A stretch of DNA of 64,000 nt from Microbulbifer sp. Q7 (GCF_001639145.1 NZ_LROY01000002.1:404501-468500), one strand, 5' to 3'; counted from the stretch's first letter, positions 8,912-18,719 are shown. Notes: generated from the letters alone by a model not told the origin. Made by a program: numbers and translations.

Positions 8912-9448
8912 CTACAGCTTTCGCTTGATCACACCCCGGTGCAAGGTAAATTGCCCATTCTCGCGGTCGCTGAAGTAGTGCTTCAGCGTCTCTGTCATTA
9001 CCGGGAACGCCATTTCCTGCCAGGGAATATCCTTTTCATCGAATAGCTCGACTTCCAGCGATTCCGGCCCGGGGCTGAACTCGGTGTCGGTCAGTTCACC
9101 GCGATAAATCAGGTAGACCTGGTTGATGTGGGGGATGTCGTAGACCGAGAAGAGATCGTCCACGCGAAGGCTGGCACGGGCCTCCTCCCAGGACTCCCTG
9201 AGCGCCCCCTGCTCACTGCTCTCACCATTTTCCATAAACCCCGCTGGCAGGGTCCACAGGCCGTAGCGGGGTTCGATGGCGCGTTTGCATAACAACACCT
9301 GGTCACCCAGATAGGGCAGTGTGCCCACAATCACCCGCGGATTCACATAATGAATGGCACCGCAATCGTGACACAGGTGTCGGGGGCGATCGTCCCCGGC
9401 GGGGATCTCAAAGACCACAGAGTGGCCGCAATGGCTACAGAATTTCAT
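8912..9448 (-). CDS. Zinc-ribbon Nudix hydrolase
   Basis: A 178-residue Nudix enzyme. An N-terminal zinc ribbon uses C4, C7, C26 and C29. The Nudix helix follows as G-F-M-E-N-G-E, seven residues, then RESWEEA, which keeps the metal-binding glutamates. The glycine that normally follows REUxEEx is not conserved, as is common in this zinc-ribbon subgroup. Family members hydrolyse nucleoside diphosphate derivatives such as ADP-ribose or NADH; the substrate cannot be set from the sequence. It lies convergent to the YqfO-like gene and divergent from the RND adaptor gene. Confidence 0.88.
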   Translation of the reverse strand: MKFCSHCGHSVVFEIPAGDDRPRHLCHDCGAIHYVNPRVIVGTLPYLGDQVLLCKRAIEPRYGLWTLPAGFMENGESSEQGALRESWEEARASLRVDDLFSVYDIPHINQVYLIYRGELTDTEFSPGPESLEVELFDEKDIPWQEMAFPVMTETLKHYFSDRENGQFTLHRGVIKRKL

Positions 9449-9550
9449 GGCGCAAGTATACCCGCGGCGGGTGGAAGCGCCAGTCTGCCCGGTATCTACC
9501 CTCTATAGTGTTACTTAGGTTTTTGGTGCAGAAGCGATGGTTGGTTTTCC

Positions 9551-10867
9551 ATGGCGCGATTTCTCGTCGTTGGTTTATTGGTGTTGGCATTTGGCGGCTG
9601 CGCAAAAGACGCGCCACCACCCGCGCCCAATGCGCCCCCTGTGGAGGTGCTGGCGGTGCGCGAACACCAGGTGGTTCCCCGGTTTGAATACGTCGGCAGA
9701 GTGGAAGCGACGGATGAGTACCAGGTGCGCCCGCGGGTAGAGGGCTACATCGAGATGCGCAATTTTGTGGAGGGGCAAATGGTGCAGCAGGGCGAGCTGC
9801 TCTACCAGATTGACCCCAAACCCTTTATTGCTGCACTGGATAACCAGCGGGCGAATCTGGCGCAAGCCCGCTCGGCCTTGCAGGTGGCGCAGCGGAACTA
9901 CCAGCGCGGTCGCGAACTGGTGAAAACCGGTGCCATCAGTCAGGTACAGATGGATGAACTGACCGGAAATTTCGAGTCCGCTGAATCTCAGGTAGCGGCC
10001 ATGCAGGCCGACCTCGAAGCGGCGCAGCTGAATCTTTCCTATACCGAAATTCGCGCACCGTTGACCGGCCTGATCGGGCGCTCGCAATATACCGAGGGCT
10101 CGCTGGTTGGCCCGGCGACCGAGCCGCTGACCTCCATCGTGCGCATGGACCCCATCTACGTGGCCTTCGAGGTCCCGGAAAATCGCCTGTTCGCGGTGCA
10201 GGAGGAGGCTGAGCGTCGGCGCCAGCAGGGCTCGGCGCCGGTCAAGCGCGCGGTGCGCATCAAACAGCCGGATGGCGAACTCTATCCCTACCCGGGCCTG
10301 ATTGTGTTTGTCGATAACCAGATTGATCAGGCCACCGGCTCGGCACTGGTGCGTGCCCGCTTCCCCAACCCGGAACGCTTGCTCACCCAGGGGCAGTTTG
10401 CCCGCGTGGTGATCAGCGTCTTTGCCGGGGCAGACGCGGTAAAACCGCTGATTCCCCAATCGGCGGTGCTGGAGGATATGCAGGGCCGCTTTATCTATGT
10501 GGTGGATGATCAAAACATCGCGCACAAGCGGTACCTGGAGCTGGGGCAGCGGGAAAACGCACTCTGGGCCGTCGATTCGGGGCTGAAACCCGGCGAGAGG
10601 ATCATTGTGAATGGCTTGCAGCGGGTAAGTCCGGGGAAGCCAGTAGCTCCGCAAAACACCGCCATGAATCCCTATAAGGGCCTCAAGACCCAGGCTCCGC
10701 CCAGCCAGACCAGCCCCGTGTCTCAGATTCGTCAGGGGCAGGTGACCCCGGGGGAGCGGCGTGCGGCGGGTGCCGGGGCCGATGGTGCAGGTTCCCGTGA
10801 AGTACTTGAGGGTGAGGCCGACGAAAATGCCGAACGGCTGCCCGACGAATACTTTGATGGCAAGTGA
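9551..10867 (+). CDS. RND efflux periplasmic adaptor (MexA/AcrA type)
   Basis: A 438-residue membrane-fusion lipoprotein. The signal peptide MARFLVVGLLVLAFGGC ends in a lipobox with the acylated Cys at 17. A biotinyl-lipoyl-like half (VRPRVEGYIE), an alpha-hairpin (about 95-165, rich in Ala/Gln/Leu), the second lipoyl half (LSYTEIRAPLTGLIG) and a beta-barrel follow. The C-terminal ~60 residues are a low-complexity charged extension. It forms an operon with the RND pump 51 bases downstream. No outer-membrane TolC partner gene follows, so the pump must use one encoded elsewhere. Confidence 0.93.
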   Translation: MARFLVVGLLVLAFGGCAKDAPPPAPNAPPVEVLAVREHQVVPRFEYVGRVEATDEYQVRPRVEGYIEMRNFVEGQMVQQGELLYQIDPKPFIAALDNQRANLAQARSALQVAQRNYQRGRELVKTGAISQVQMDELTGNFESAESQVAAMQADLEAAQLNLSYTEIRAPLTGLIGRSQYTEGSLVGPATEPLTSIVRMDPIYVAFEVPENRLFAVQEEAERRRQQGSAPVKRAVRIKQPDGELYPYPGLIVFVDNQIDQATGSALVRARFPNPERLLTQGQFARVVISVFAGADAVKPLIPQSAVLEDMQGRFIYVVDDQNIAHKRYLELGQRENALWAVDSGLKPGERIIVNGLQRVSPGKPVAPQNTAMNPYKGLKTQAPPSQTSPVSQIRQGQVTPGERRAAGAGADGAGSREVLEGEADENAERLPDEYFDGK

Positions 10868-10918
10868 ACGGTTAGTGGCGGCGCAACGGTAGCAAACCAT
10901 GCATAAGGATGTGAGCCC

Positions 10919-13900
10919 TTGATCAGCGCGACCTTTATTCGCCGGCCACGGTTTGCGCTGGTGATCTCTATTCTGATTACGCTGGCGGGAATTCTATCGC
11001 TGCCACTGTTACCCGTTGCACAATTTCCCGATATTACCCCGCCAACGGTGGTGGTGAGTGCCAGCTATCCCGGCGCCAGTGCGGAAGTTATGCGCGATAG
11101 TGTAGCGGTGCCGATCGAGTCACAGGTGAACGGGGTAGAGGGCATGCAGTATATGTCGTCGACCAGCAGTAACGACGGCACCTACAGCCTGACCGTGACG
11201 TTTGAAAGTGGCTATGACGGGGATATCGCACAGGTTAACGTACAGAATCGGGTGCAGCAGGCCGCATCGAGCCTGCCACCGGAAGTGACACGCAGTGGTG
11301 TCACCGTGCAGAAAAAATCCAACACCATTTTGCTGGTGGTCAATCTGCTGTCGGCCGATGACCAGTTCGACACTTTGTTTCTCTCCAACTACGCGGAAAT
11401 TTTTATCAAGGACGAGCTGGCCCGAATTGCCGGTGTCAGCGATGTGCAGATCATGGGCGCCCAGAATTACGCCATGCGCCTGTGGCTGAATCCGGACAAA
11501 ATGGCCGCGCTGGATGTGACCGCCAACGACGTCATCGCCGCAGTACAGGCGCAGAATCTGCAAGTGGCGGCGGGAAAAATCGGTGCCCCGCCCATCCGCA
11601 AGGAGCAACAGTTCCAGTACAGTATTCTGTCGCGCGGTCGCCTGGAGGATGTCAAAGAGTTCGAGAATATCAGCCTGCGCGCCAAGCCCACCGGTGGCAT
11701 GGTGCGCATGAAAGATATCGCACGGGTGGAGCTGGGCAGTGCCAGTTACAGTGCCTACGGTGAGCTGGATGGCAAACCCTCCGCGGTGATCGCGGTGTAT
11801 CAACTGCCGGATGCCAATGCCATGGATGTGGCAAAAAACATTGGCAAGAGAATCGAGGAGCTCTCCGCCCGCTTTCCGGAGGGGCTGGAGGCGCAGATTC
11901 TCTACGACACCACCACTTTTGTGAGCGCATCGCTGAAAGAAGTCGTGCAAACACTGGTGATTGCCCTGTTGCTGGTGATCGTGGTGGTGTTCCTGTTTTT
12001 ACAGGACTGGCGCGCGACCTTGATTCCCGCCATTGCGATTCCCGTTTCGCTGGTGGGCACCTTTGCGCTGATGTATGTGGCGGGGATGACAATCAACACG
12101 GTCACCCTGTTTGCGTTGATCCTGGCCATCGGCATTGTGGTCGACGATGCGATCATTGTGGTGGAAAACACACAACGGCTACTGAGTGATGGTCTGGCCC
12201 CCAGAGAGGCCGCGATGCAGTCCATGCGTGAAGTGACCGGCCCGGTGATTGCAACCACCGCAGTGCTGTTTTCGGTGTTTGTGCCAGTGATGTTGATGCC
12301 CGGGCTGACCGGGAAAATGTATCAGCAGTTTGCCTTGACCATTGCCATGGCGGTGTTTATTTCCAGCGTGAATGCCCTGACATTGAGCCCGGCCCTGAGT
12401 GCCATCCTGCTGCGTCCCGCCCGTTCTGATGGGGGTGAAGCGGGTGAAAAACGGTCGGGAGTGTTCGGTGTCTTCAATCGCATCCTGCACCGTTCCACCC
12501 ATGTATATTCGGGTGTTGTGCGCTTTAGCGTACGTCGCCCGTTAATTGGGCTCCTCTCGATTGCCGGTATCTGTGCCCTGTGCGCCTGGCTGTTTTCCGC
12601 GGTGCCCACGGGCTTTATTCCCGATGAGGACCAGGGTTTCTTCATGATGAATGTGCAGTTGCCGGATGGTGCCTCACTGGAGAGAACCGCACCGGTGGTC
12701 AGCCAGTTGAGTGAGAATATCCGCGAGCTCCCGGGGGTTGCCCATGTGATGGCCGTGCCTGGATTCAATCTGTTGTCGAATAGCCTGACTTCCAACTCGG
12801 CCTTCATGATCGTCACACTGCACCCCTGGGACGAGCGCGACACACCGGCGCTAAACCAGTTTGCGATTCTCCGCCAGGTCCAGCAGCTGGGTGCGGCGGT
12901 GCCGGAGGCTCAGGTCCAGGTTTTCCCGGTGCCCGCATTGCCGGGGCTGGGTACGATTGGCGGATTTGAGTATGTGCTGGAGGATTTGCAGGGGCGGGAA
13001 ATTCAGGAGCTGGCCGGGGTGCTGTACGGCTTGCTCGGGGCAGCCAATGAGCGCCCGGAAATCGCGCAGGCATTTACCACCTATCAGGCGGCTTCTCCCC
13101 AGCTGGAGTTGCAGGTAGATAAAGACAAGGCGCACATCCTGGGACTGAGGCTGTCCGATGTCTATCTCACTTTACAGACCTATTTGGGCAGCTACTACAT
13201 CAACGACTTCAACCGCTTCGGCAAGGTGTTCCAGGTGCTGGCGCAGGCGGATGCGGAGTATCGGGATAGCGAGGAAGACCTGAGTGGTTTCTTTGTGCGC
13301 GCCAATAGCGGCCGCCTGGTGCCCGTGAGTTCGGTGGCGCAGGTGGAGCCTGTGGTGGCGCCACAGACGGTGCAGCGTTACAACCTGTACAACAGTATCA
13401 CGGTCAATGGCAACGCGGCGCCGGGATTCTCCAGCGGCGAGGCCATGCGGGCCATGGAAGCGTTAGGCGCGCAGTTGCCGGAGGGCTACGGTTACGAATG
13501 GACGGGAGCCAGCCTGGAGGAGATCAGTGCCGGCAGTCTCGCCCCGATTCTATTTAGCCTGGCGATCCTGTTTGCCTTCCTGTTTCTGGTGGCGCAATAC
13601 GAGAGCTGGACGATTCCCATTGCGGTGCTGCTGGCGATTCCCGTGGCGATTGCCGGTGGTTTGCTGGCCTGTTTCCTGACCGGGAGTGTCAGTGATCTCT
13701 ATACCCAGATCGGCCTGGTGCTGCTGATCGCCATGTCGACAAAGACCGCCATTCTGATCGTGGAGTTCGCAGTGTTGCAGCGCGACAGTGGTGCCTCGAT
13801 TGAAGAGGCCGCGGTGCAGGCCACGCACTTGCGATTCCGCGCGGTATTGATGACGGCGATGTCGTTTGTGCTGGGTATTTTTCCGCTGGTGGTGGCCACC

Positions 13901-14104
13901 GGTGCCGGCGCTGCCAGCCGGGTTTCTCTGGGACTCGTGGTGTTTGGTGGCATGCTTGCTGCAAGTATTTTCTCCACCTTTCTGGTGCCCGTTTATTACT
14001 CATTGGTGCAATCCATGCGCGAGAAGGTAAAAGGGGGCAAGCCGCCTGCTGCCGTGGGTGGCGGTGATGGCCCGGCAGAATCAAAAACACAACCTGAATC
14101 CTGA
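10919..14104 (+). CDS. RND efflux pump inner-membrane transporter
   Basis: A 1061-residue hydrophobe/amphiphile efflux (HAE-1) RND transporter of AcrB/MexB size. The N-terminus ISATFIRRPRFALVI, the TM4 proton-relay motif GIVVDDAIIVVEN and the TM10-11 segment GLVLLIAMSTKTAILIVEF are diagnostic. Two large periplasmic loops follow TM1 and TM7. The start is TTG: the nearby ATG and GTG codons run into a TGA within eight codons, and AAGGA lies ten bases before the TTG. It acts with the adaptor lipoprotein just upstream. Substrate range cannot be read from the sequence. Confidence 0.95.
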   Translation: MISATFIRRPRFALVISILITLAGILSLPLLPVAQFPDITPPTVVVSASYPGASAEVMRDSVAVPIESQVNGVEGMQYMSSTSSNDGTYSLTVTFESGYDGDIAQVNVQNRVQQAASSLPPEVTRSGVTVQKKSNTILLVVNLLSADDQFDTLFLSNYAEIFIKDELARIAGVSDVQIMGAQNYAMRLWLNPDKMAALDVTANDVIAAVQAQNLQVAAGKIGAPPIRKEQQFQYSILSRGRLEDVKEFENISLRAKPTGGMVRMKDIARVELGSASYSAYGELDGKPSAVIAVYQLPDANAMDVAKNIGKRIEELSARFPEGLEAQILYDTTTFVSASLKEVVQTLVIALLLVIVVVFLFLQDWRATLIPAIAIPVSLVGTFALMYVAGMTINTVTLFALILAIGIVVDDAIIVVENTQRLLSDGLAPREAAMQSMREVTGPVIATTAVLFSVFVPVMLMPGLTGKMYQQFALTIAMAVFISSVNALTLSPALSAILLRPARSDGGEAGEKRSGVFGVFNRILHRSTHVYSGVVRFSVRRPLIGLLSIAGICALCAWLFSAVPTGFIPDEDQGFFMMNVQLPDGASLERTAPVVSQLSENIRELPGVAHVMAVPGFNLLSNSLTSNSAFMIVTLHPWDERDTPALNQFAILRQVQQLGAAVPEAQVQVFPVPALPGLGTIGGFEYVLEDLQGREIQELAGVLYGLLGAANERPEIAQAFTTYQAASPQLELQVDKDKAHILGLRLSDVYLTLQTYLGSYYINDFNRFGKVFQVLAQADAEYRDSEEDLSGFFVRANSGRLVPVSSVAQVEPVVAPQTVQRYNLYNSITVNGNAAPGFSSGEAMRAMEALGAQLPEGYGYEWTGASLEEISAGSLAPILFSLAILFAFLFLVAQYESWTIPIAVLLAIPVAIAGGLLACFLTGSVSDLYTQIGLVLLIAMSTKTAILIVEFAVLQRDSGASIEEAAVQATHLRFRAVLMTAMSFVLGIFPLVVATGAGAASRVSLGLVVFGGMLAASIFSTFLVPVYYSLVQSMREKVKGGKPPAAVGGGDGPAESKTQPES

Positions 14105-14175
14105 AGGAGATGAGGGTATAGTGAAACAGGTACGGTAGTCTGGAGGCCGGGCTTGAATAACCATCCCGAATAACC

Positions 14176-14787
14176 ATGCTGGAAATCATTGAAAGCAAAT
14201 TCACTGCAGTAAAAGATGAACTGCTGGCAAAAGTGCCCAACGGGCCCAGTCTGCATGGTCATGCAGCGGTGTTGCTGGCGCTGACGGATGAGCCAGACCC
14301 GCAAGTCATTCTTACCCTGCGCTCGCAGCAGTTGTCGAGTCATTCCGGTGAAGTCTCTCTACCCGGCGGGCGCTGGGATGAGACCGACCCCTCCCTGGAA
14401 TTTACCGCCCTGCGTGAAACCCACGAAGAAATCGGCTTGCCCGCAGATCAGGTGCGCGTGCTGGGCCCCCTGTGGACACGCACCACCCGCTGGCAGGTGG
14501 AAGTGACGCCGTGGCTGGGGATCGTGCCCCCGGATGCGCCCCTGACGCCCAACCCCGGTGAGCTGGATGCTATTTTTCGCGTGCCACTGGCGTGGTTCTT
14601 TGATGATCCGCGTATACGCACCGACCGTATTACCATCGACCAGCGCCGTATCTATCTGCCGGCCTACGAGTATGAAGGCTTCGAGATCTGGGGCTTTACC
14701 GCCGGGGTGCTGACGGAGTTTCTGGTGCGCGTGCTGGATGTGCCCATAGGCCGCCGGGATGATGTGCCTGTTAGAGCCCTCAGCTAA
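14176..14787 (+). CDS. nudL: CoA pyrophosphatase, Nudix family (NudL/YeaB type)
   Basis: A 203-residue Nudix hydrolase of the CoA pyrophosphatase subgroup. The CoA-specific motif precedes and overlaps the Nudix box: LTLRSxxLxxHxGxVxLPGG, then E-T-D and R-E-T-H-E-E-I-G-L with the metal-binding glutamates. NudL-type enzymes split CoA and its derivatives into 3',5'-ADP and phosphopantetheine. The stop codon lies inside the first copy of a tandem repeat (see 14772-14842). Confidence 0.88.
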   Translation: MLEIIESKFTAVKDELLAKVPNGPSLHGHAAVLLALTDEPDPQVILTLRSQQLSSHSGEVSLPGGRWDETDPSLEFTALRETHEEIGLPADQVRVLGPLWTRTTRWQVEVTPWLGIVPPDAPLTPNPGELDAIFRVPLAWFFDDPRIRTDRITIDQRRIYLPAYEYEGFEIWGFTAGVLTEFLVRVLDVPIGRRDDVPVRALS

Positions 14788-14842
14788 ATTAGAGCCCTCA
14801 GCTGATTAGAGCCCTCAGCTAAATGAGAGCCCACAGCTAAAT
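14772..14842. repeat. Four 17-18 bp tandem repeats over the nudL stop codon
   Basis: Copies at 14772-14789, 14790-14806, 14807-14824 and 14825-14842 have the unit TAGAGCCCTCAGCTAAAT; copy 2 is one base shorter and copy 4 has two substitutions. A degenerate fifth fragment (CAGCCCTCCGCTA) follows near 14850. The TAA at 14785-14787 within copy 1 ends nudL. Slippage here could change the nudL tail or the spacing to the downstream ABC exporter promoter. Confidence 0.9.
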
Positions 14843-14926
14843 CCAGATACAGCCCTCCGCTAGAACCTTGCCAAATCCGATGGTGCTGGTCCGGTATACT
14901 GCGCACCTGATTTGTCGAGATGCAAC

Positions 14927-16747
14927 ATGCCCAGACCCAAGTCCGCCGTCGCCCTCGAAGATGTCCACTGGGGTGCACTGAAAACCCTGTTTCCCTATCT
15001 GCTGGAATTCAAGCGTCCGGTATTATTGGCGCTGCTGTGCCTGGTGGGTGCCAAGGCCGCCAGTGTCGGCCTGCCTTTTCTGCTCAAATATATCGTCGAT
15101 GACCTGGACCAGGCGGGCGGCGCGGCGGCGGCTGTTGCGCTGCCGCTGGGGTTGTTGCTGGCCTATGGTTTCGTCCGTTTTTCCTCGGTACTGTTTGGTG
15201 AGCTGCGCGATACCATTTTTGGCCGGGTGACCGAACGCGCCCAGCGACGTGTAGGGCTCGAGGTGTTCCAGCACTTGCACCGCCTGGATCTGGATTACCA
15301 CCTCAATCGCCGCACCGGCGGGTTGTCGCGGGATATCGAACGCGGTAATTCCGGCATCGGATTTCTGATGCGGTTTATGGTGTTCAACATTGTGCCTACG
15401 CTGGTGGAAATCGTGATGGTGGCGGGCTTGTTGTGGTGGAACTACAACGCTGGCTTTGCGCTGCTGGTACTGGGTGCGGTGGTGGTCTATATCGGTTTCT
15501 CAGTGGTGGCCACCGAGTGGCGCACGCGCTATGTACGTGAGCTCAATCAGGCCGAATCCGAGAGCAGTAGCCGGGCCGTGGACAGCCTGCTGAATTATGA
15601 AACCGTCAAGTACTTTGGCAATGAACGGTACGAGGCGCAGCACTACGATCGCGAGCTGGCCACCTGGGAGCAGGCGCGGCGCAAGAACCGCCTGTCGCTC
15701 TTCGGTTTGAACGCCGGCCAGACGTTTATCATCGCCGCCGCCCTGTGCGGTGCGATGGTGATGGCCGCCGTCAATGTCACCCGCGGCAGCATGACCATTG
15801 GTGATTTCGTGCTGATCAACGCCATCATGATGCAGATTTTTATTCCACTGAATTTTCTCGGTTTCGTCTACCGGGAAATGAAGGGGGCGCTGGCAAATAT
15901 CGAAAAAATGTTCTCCATCCTCGATGTGAAACCGGCGATCGAAGATGCCGAAGGTGCCCCCGGACTTGGTATCGAACAGGGGGCGATCGAGTTCCGCGAC
16001 GTGCACTTTGGCTACAGCGCCGACCGCGAGGTGCTCAAAGGGGTGAGCTTTACCGTGCGGCCGCGGCAAAAGGTAGCCATCGTGGGGGCCAGTGGTGCCG
16101 GCAAGTCCACGCTGTTCAAGCTGCTGTTTCGGTTCTATGACGTGACCAGTGGCAGTATCCGTGTGGACGGGCAGGATGTCCGTGCGGTGAGCCAGGACTC
16201 CCTGCGTGCCACCATTGGTGTGGTGCCCCAGGATACCGTGCTGTTCAATCAGTCGATTCTGGAAAACGTGCGCTATGGCCGCGTCGATGCCAGCGACGAG
16301 GCGGTGCGCGCGGCGATCCGTCACGCGCAGCTGGATGACTTTATCGCGCAACTGCCGGAGGGGGTGCATACCACCGTCGGGGAGCGCGGCCTGAAGCTTT
16401 CCGGCGGCGAAAAGCAGCGTGTGGCCATCGCCCGTGCAATTTTGAAGCATCCTCCCATCATGGTGTTTGACGAGGCTACCTCCAGCCTGGACAGCCACTC
16501 CGAGCAGGGCATTCTGCATGCGCTGCAGGAAATTTCCCGGGAGCAGACCACCCTGGTGATCGCGCATCGCCTGTCTACGGTGGTGGATGCCGACTGTATT
16601 CTGGTAATGGATCAGGGACGTATCGTGGAGCAGGGCAGTCACGGGGATCTGATCGCCGCCGGCGGCCGCTATGCGGAAATGTGGCGAATACAACAACAAG
16701 AGCGAGCGCGAGAATCGGGGCACAGCGGGGCGCGGCTGACTTCCTGA
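14927..16747 (+). CDS. Atm1/HMT1-type ABC exporter (fused permease-ATPase)
   Basis: A 606-residue half-transporter. A six-helix exporter-type membrane domain (about 25-310) is followed by an ATPase with Walker A GASGAGKST, signature LSGGEKQRVAIARA and Walker B IMVFDEATS. The segments YETVKYFGNE and NxGQ in the membrane domain are hallmarks of the Atm1/HMT1 subgroup, which exports glutathione-linked sulfur or metal species. The frame is open to a TTG at 14912, but the ATG at 14927 fits homologs. A TATACT -10 element lies at 14895-14900. No partner subunit is present, as expected for a homodimer. Confidence 0.9.
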   Translation: MPRPKSAVALEDVHWGALKTLFPYLLEFKRPVLLALLCLVGAKAASVGLPFLLKYIVDDLDQAGGAAAAVALPLGLLLAYGFVRFSSVLFGELRDTIFGRVTERAQRRVGLEVFQHLHRLDLDYHLNRRTGGLSRDIERGNSGIGFLMRFMVFNIVPTLVEIVMVAGLLWWNYNAGFALLVLGAVVVYIGFSVVATEWRTRYVRELNQAESESSSRAVDSLLNYETVKYFGNERYEAQHYDRELATWEQARRKNRLSLFGLNAGQTFIIAAALCGAMVMAAVNVTRGSMTIGDFVLINAIMMQIFIPLNFLGFVYREMKGALANIEKMFSILDVKPAIEDAEGAPGLGIEQGAIEFRDVHFGYSADREVLKGVSFTVRPRQKVAIVGASGAGKSTLFKLLFRFYDVTSGSIRVDGQDVRAVSQDSLRATIGVVPQDTVLFNQSILENVRYGRVDASDEAVRAAIRHAQLDDFIAQLPEGVHTTVGERGLKLSGGEKQRVAIARAILKHPPIMVFDEATSSLDSHSEQGILHALQEISREQTTLVIAHRLSTVVDADCILVMDQGRIVEQGSHGDLIAAGGRYAEMWRIQQQERARESGHSGARLTS

Positions 16748-16764
16748 CGTCGGGTCTATGCAAT

Positions 16765-16806
16765 ACGTGGCGCAACTTGTTTCTTTCGCAGGCATTCGCG
16801 CCACGT
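16765..16806. repeat. Inverted repeat after the ABC exporter gene
   Basis: ACGTGGCGC (16765-16773) and GCGCCACGT (16798-16806) form 9-bp perfect arms around 24 bases. No T-run follows, so it is either a weak terminator or a binding site. Confidence 0.5.
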
Positions 16807-16939
16807 AAATTCCTTTGATTGCGCATAATGGCAGAGGAAAATCCGGCACCGGGCCAGCAGCCGGCATCGTCTGGACATCTTTAGAGCCCACAATTAATGT
16901 TGCTCGCACGAATCAATAAATCTACAGGCAGGAACCTGA

Positions 16940-18670
16940 ATGAAAACTGCACTATTCGCGGCATCCGCCCTGGCACTCGCCATTATGGCGGGCTGCTCTT
17001 CTGACGAAAAATCCACCGCCAAGCCGGAAACCGCGGCTCCAGCGGAGCATTCGGCGCAGCAGGCGGCCGATACCGCACAGCCAGCCACAGGCCCTCAGGC
17101 TGGTGGAATCGCCAAGGGTGTGGATCCCTCCCGGTTCAATATTTATGCGCCGGTCGAATTGAATGCAGACCTGTCTTCTCTCTCCGACAACCAGCGCCAG
17201 ATGATCGGCAAGCTGATTGACGCCAGTAAAATCATGGACCAGCTGTTCTGGCTGCAATCCTACGGCCCCGCACAGGAGTTGCTGAGCGGTATCGACGATA
17301 GCGCCGCGCGTAAATTTGCTGATATCAATTACGGCCCCTGGGATCGGTTGAACGATAACAAGCCGTTTATTGAAGGCTATGGCGACAAGCCGCTGGGCGC
17401 CGAGTTTTATCCGGAAGACATGACCAAGCAGGAATTTGAAGCCTGGAATCAGCCCGGGAAAGAAGGGCTCTACTCCCTGGTGCGCCGTGACAGTAACGGC
17501 AAGCTGGAACTGGTGCCTTACCACCAGGCCTACAAGACCGAGCTGGAAAAGGCTTCCGCCCTGCTGCGCGAGGCCTCCGAGCTGGCCGAGGATCCGGGTT
17601 TCGCCGGCTACCTGAAGCTGCGTGCCGATGCGCTGTTAGACGATCAGTTCCGCGAAAGCGACATGGCCTGGATGGACATGAAGGACAACCGCATCGACGT
17701 GGTGATCGGCCCGATTGAAAATTACGAAGACCAGCTGTTCGCCTATCGCACCGCCTACGAGTCCTATGTTCTGCTGAAAGACATGGCGTGGAGTGAAAAG
17801 CTGTCCAAGTTCGCCGCCTTCCTGCCGGAACTGCAGCGCGGCCTGCCGGTGGACGACAAGTACAAGGCGGAAACTCCCGGAACCGATTCCGACCTGAATG
17901 CCTACGATGTGCTGTATTACGCAGGCCACAGTAATGCCGGCTCAAAAACCATCGCCATCAACCTGCCGAACGACGAAGAAGTGCAGCTGAAGAAAGGCAC
18001 CCGCCGCCTGCAGCTGAAAAACGCCATGCGCGCAAAGTTCGACCAGATCCTGGTGCCCATCAGCGGTGTACTGATCGCCGAGGACCAGCGCAAGCACATC
18101 ACGTTCGACGCCTTCTTCGGCAATACCATGTTCCACGAAGTGGCCCACGGCCTTGGTATCAAGAAAACCGTCACTGACGGGGCCAATGTGCGCCAGGCGC
18201 TGAAAGAAACGTCCTCCGCGCTGGAAGAGGGCAAGGCGGATATCCTCGGCCTGTACATGATCACCAAGCTGCACGAAAAAGGTGAGATTGAAGAAGGTGA
18301 GCTGATGGACAACTACGTGACCTTCCTCGCTGGTATTTTCCGCAGCGTACGCTTCGGCGCCGCCAGCGCCCACGGCAAGGCGAACATGATGCGTTTCAAC
18401 TTCTTCCAGCAGGAAGGCGCGTTCTCCCGCGACGAAGCCACCGGCCAGTACAGTGTGGACTTCGACAAAATGCAGGCGGCCATGACCAAGCTGTCCAACC
18501 TGATCCTGACTATTCAGGGGGACGGCGATTACAAGAAATCCAAAGATCTGCTGGACAATATGGGTGTGGTTGGTAGCGAGCTGCAGGCCGATCTGGATCG
18601 CCTGAAAGACGCCAGCATTCCGGTGGATGTGACCTTTATCCAGGGCAAGGAAGTGCTGGGGATCAAGTAG
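16940..18670 (+). CDS. M49-like (dipeptidyl peptidase III family) lipoprotein
   Basis: A 576-residue lipoprotein with lipobox IMAGC and an Ala/Thr-rich linker. The zinc motif is HEVAH (H399-H403), and the second motif EEGKAD (429-434) lies about 30 residues later. This resembles the peptidase family M49 pair HEXXGH/EEXXAD, except that the first motif is a pentapeptide without the extra glycine. A pentapeptide version is known from bacterial DPP III homologs such as that of Caldithrix. It probably trims peptides in the periplasm, although its activity is unproven. It stands alone and ends in a clear terminator. Confidence 0.78.
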   Translation: MKTALFAASALALAIMAGCSSDEKSTAKPETAAPAEHSAQQAADTAQPATGPQAGGIAKGVDPSRFNIYAPVELNADLSSLSDNQRQMIGKLIDASKIMDQLFWLQSYGPAQELLSGIDDSAARKFADINYGPWDRLNDNKPFIEGYGDKPLGAEFYPEDMTKQEFEAWNQPGKEGLYSLVRRDSNGKLELVPYHQAYKTELEKASALLREASELAEDPGFAGYLKLRADALLDDQFRESDMAWMDMKDNRIDVVIGPIENYEDQLFAYRTAYESYVLLKDMAWSEKLSKFAAFLPELQRGLPVDDKYKAETPGTDSDLNAYDVLYYAGHSNAGSKTIAINLPNDEEVQLKKGTRRLQLKNAMRAKFDQILVPISGVLIAEDQRKHITFDAFFGNTMFHEVAHGLGIKKTVTDGANVRQALKETSSALEEGKADILGLYMITKLHEKGEIEEGELMDNYVTFLAGIFRSVRFGAASAHGKANMMRFNFFQQEGAFSRDEATGQYSVDFDKMQAAMTKLSNLILTIQGDGDYKKSKDLLDNMGVVGSELQADLDRLKDASIPVDVTFIQGKEVLGIK

Positions 18671-18692
18671 CCCCCGAAACGCGAGTATCTCT

Positions 18693-18719
18693 AAAGCGGG
18701 CCAATGGCCCGCTTTTTTG
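18693..18719 (+). terminator. Terminator of the M49-like gene
   Basis: AAAGCGGGCC and GGCCCGCTTT arms around a short loop, then a T-run, 23 bases after the stop. Confidence 0.9.
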
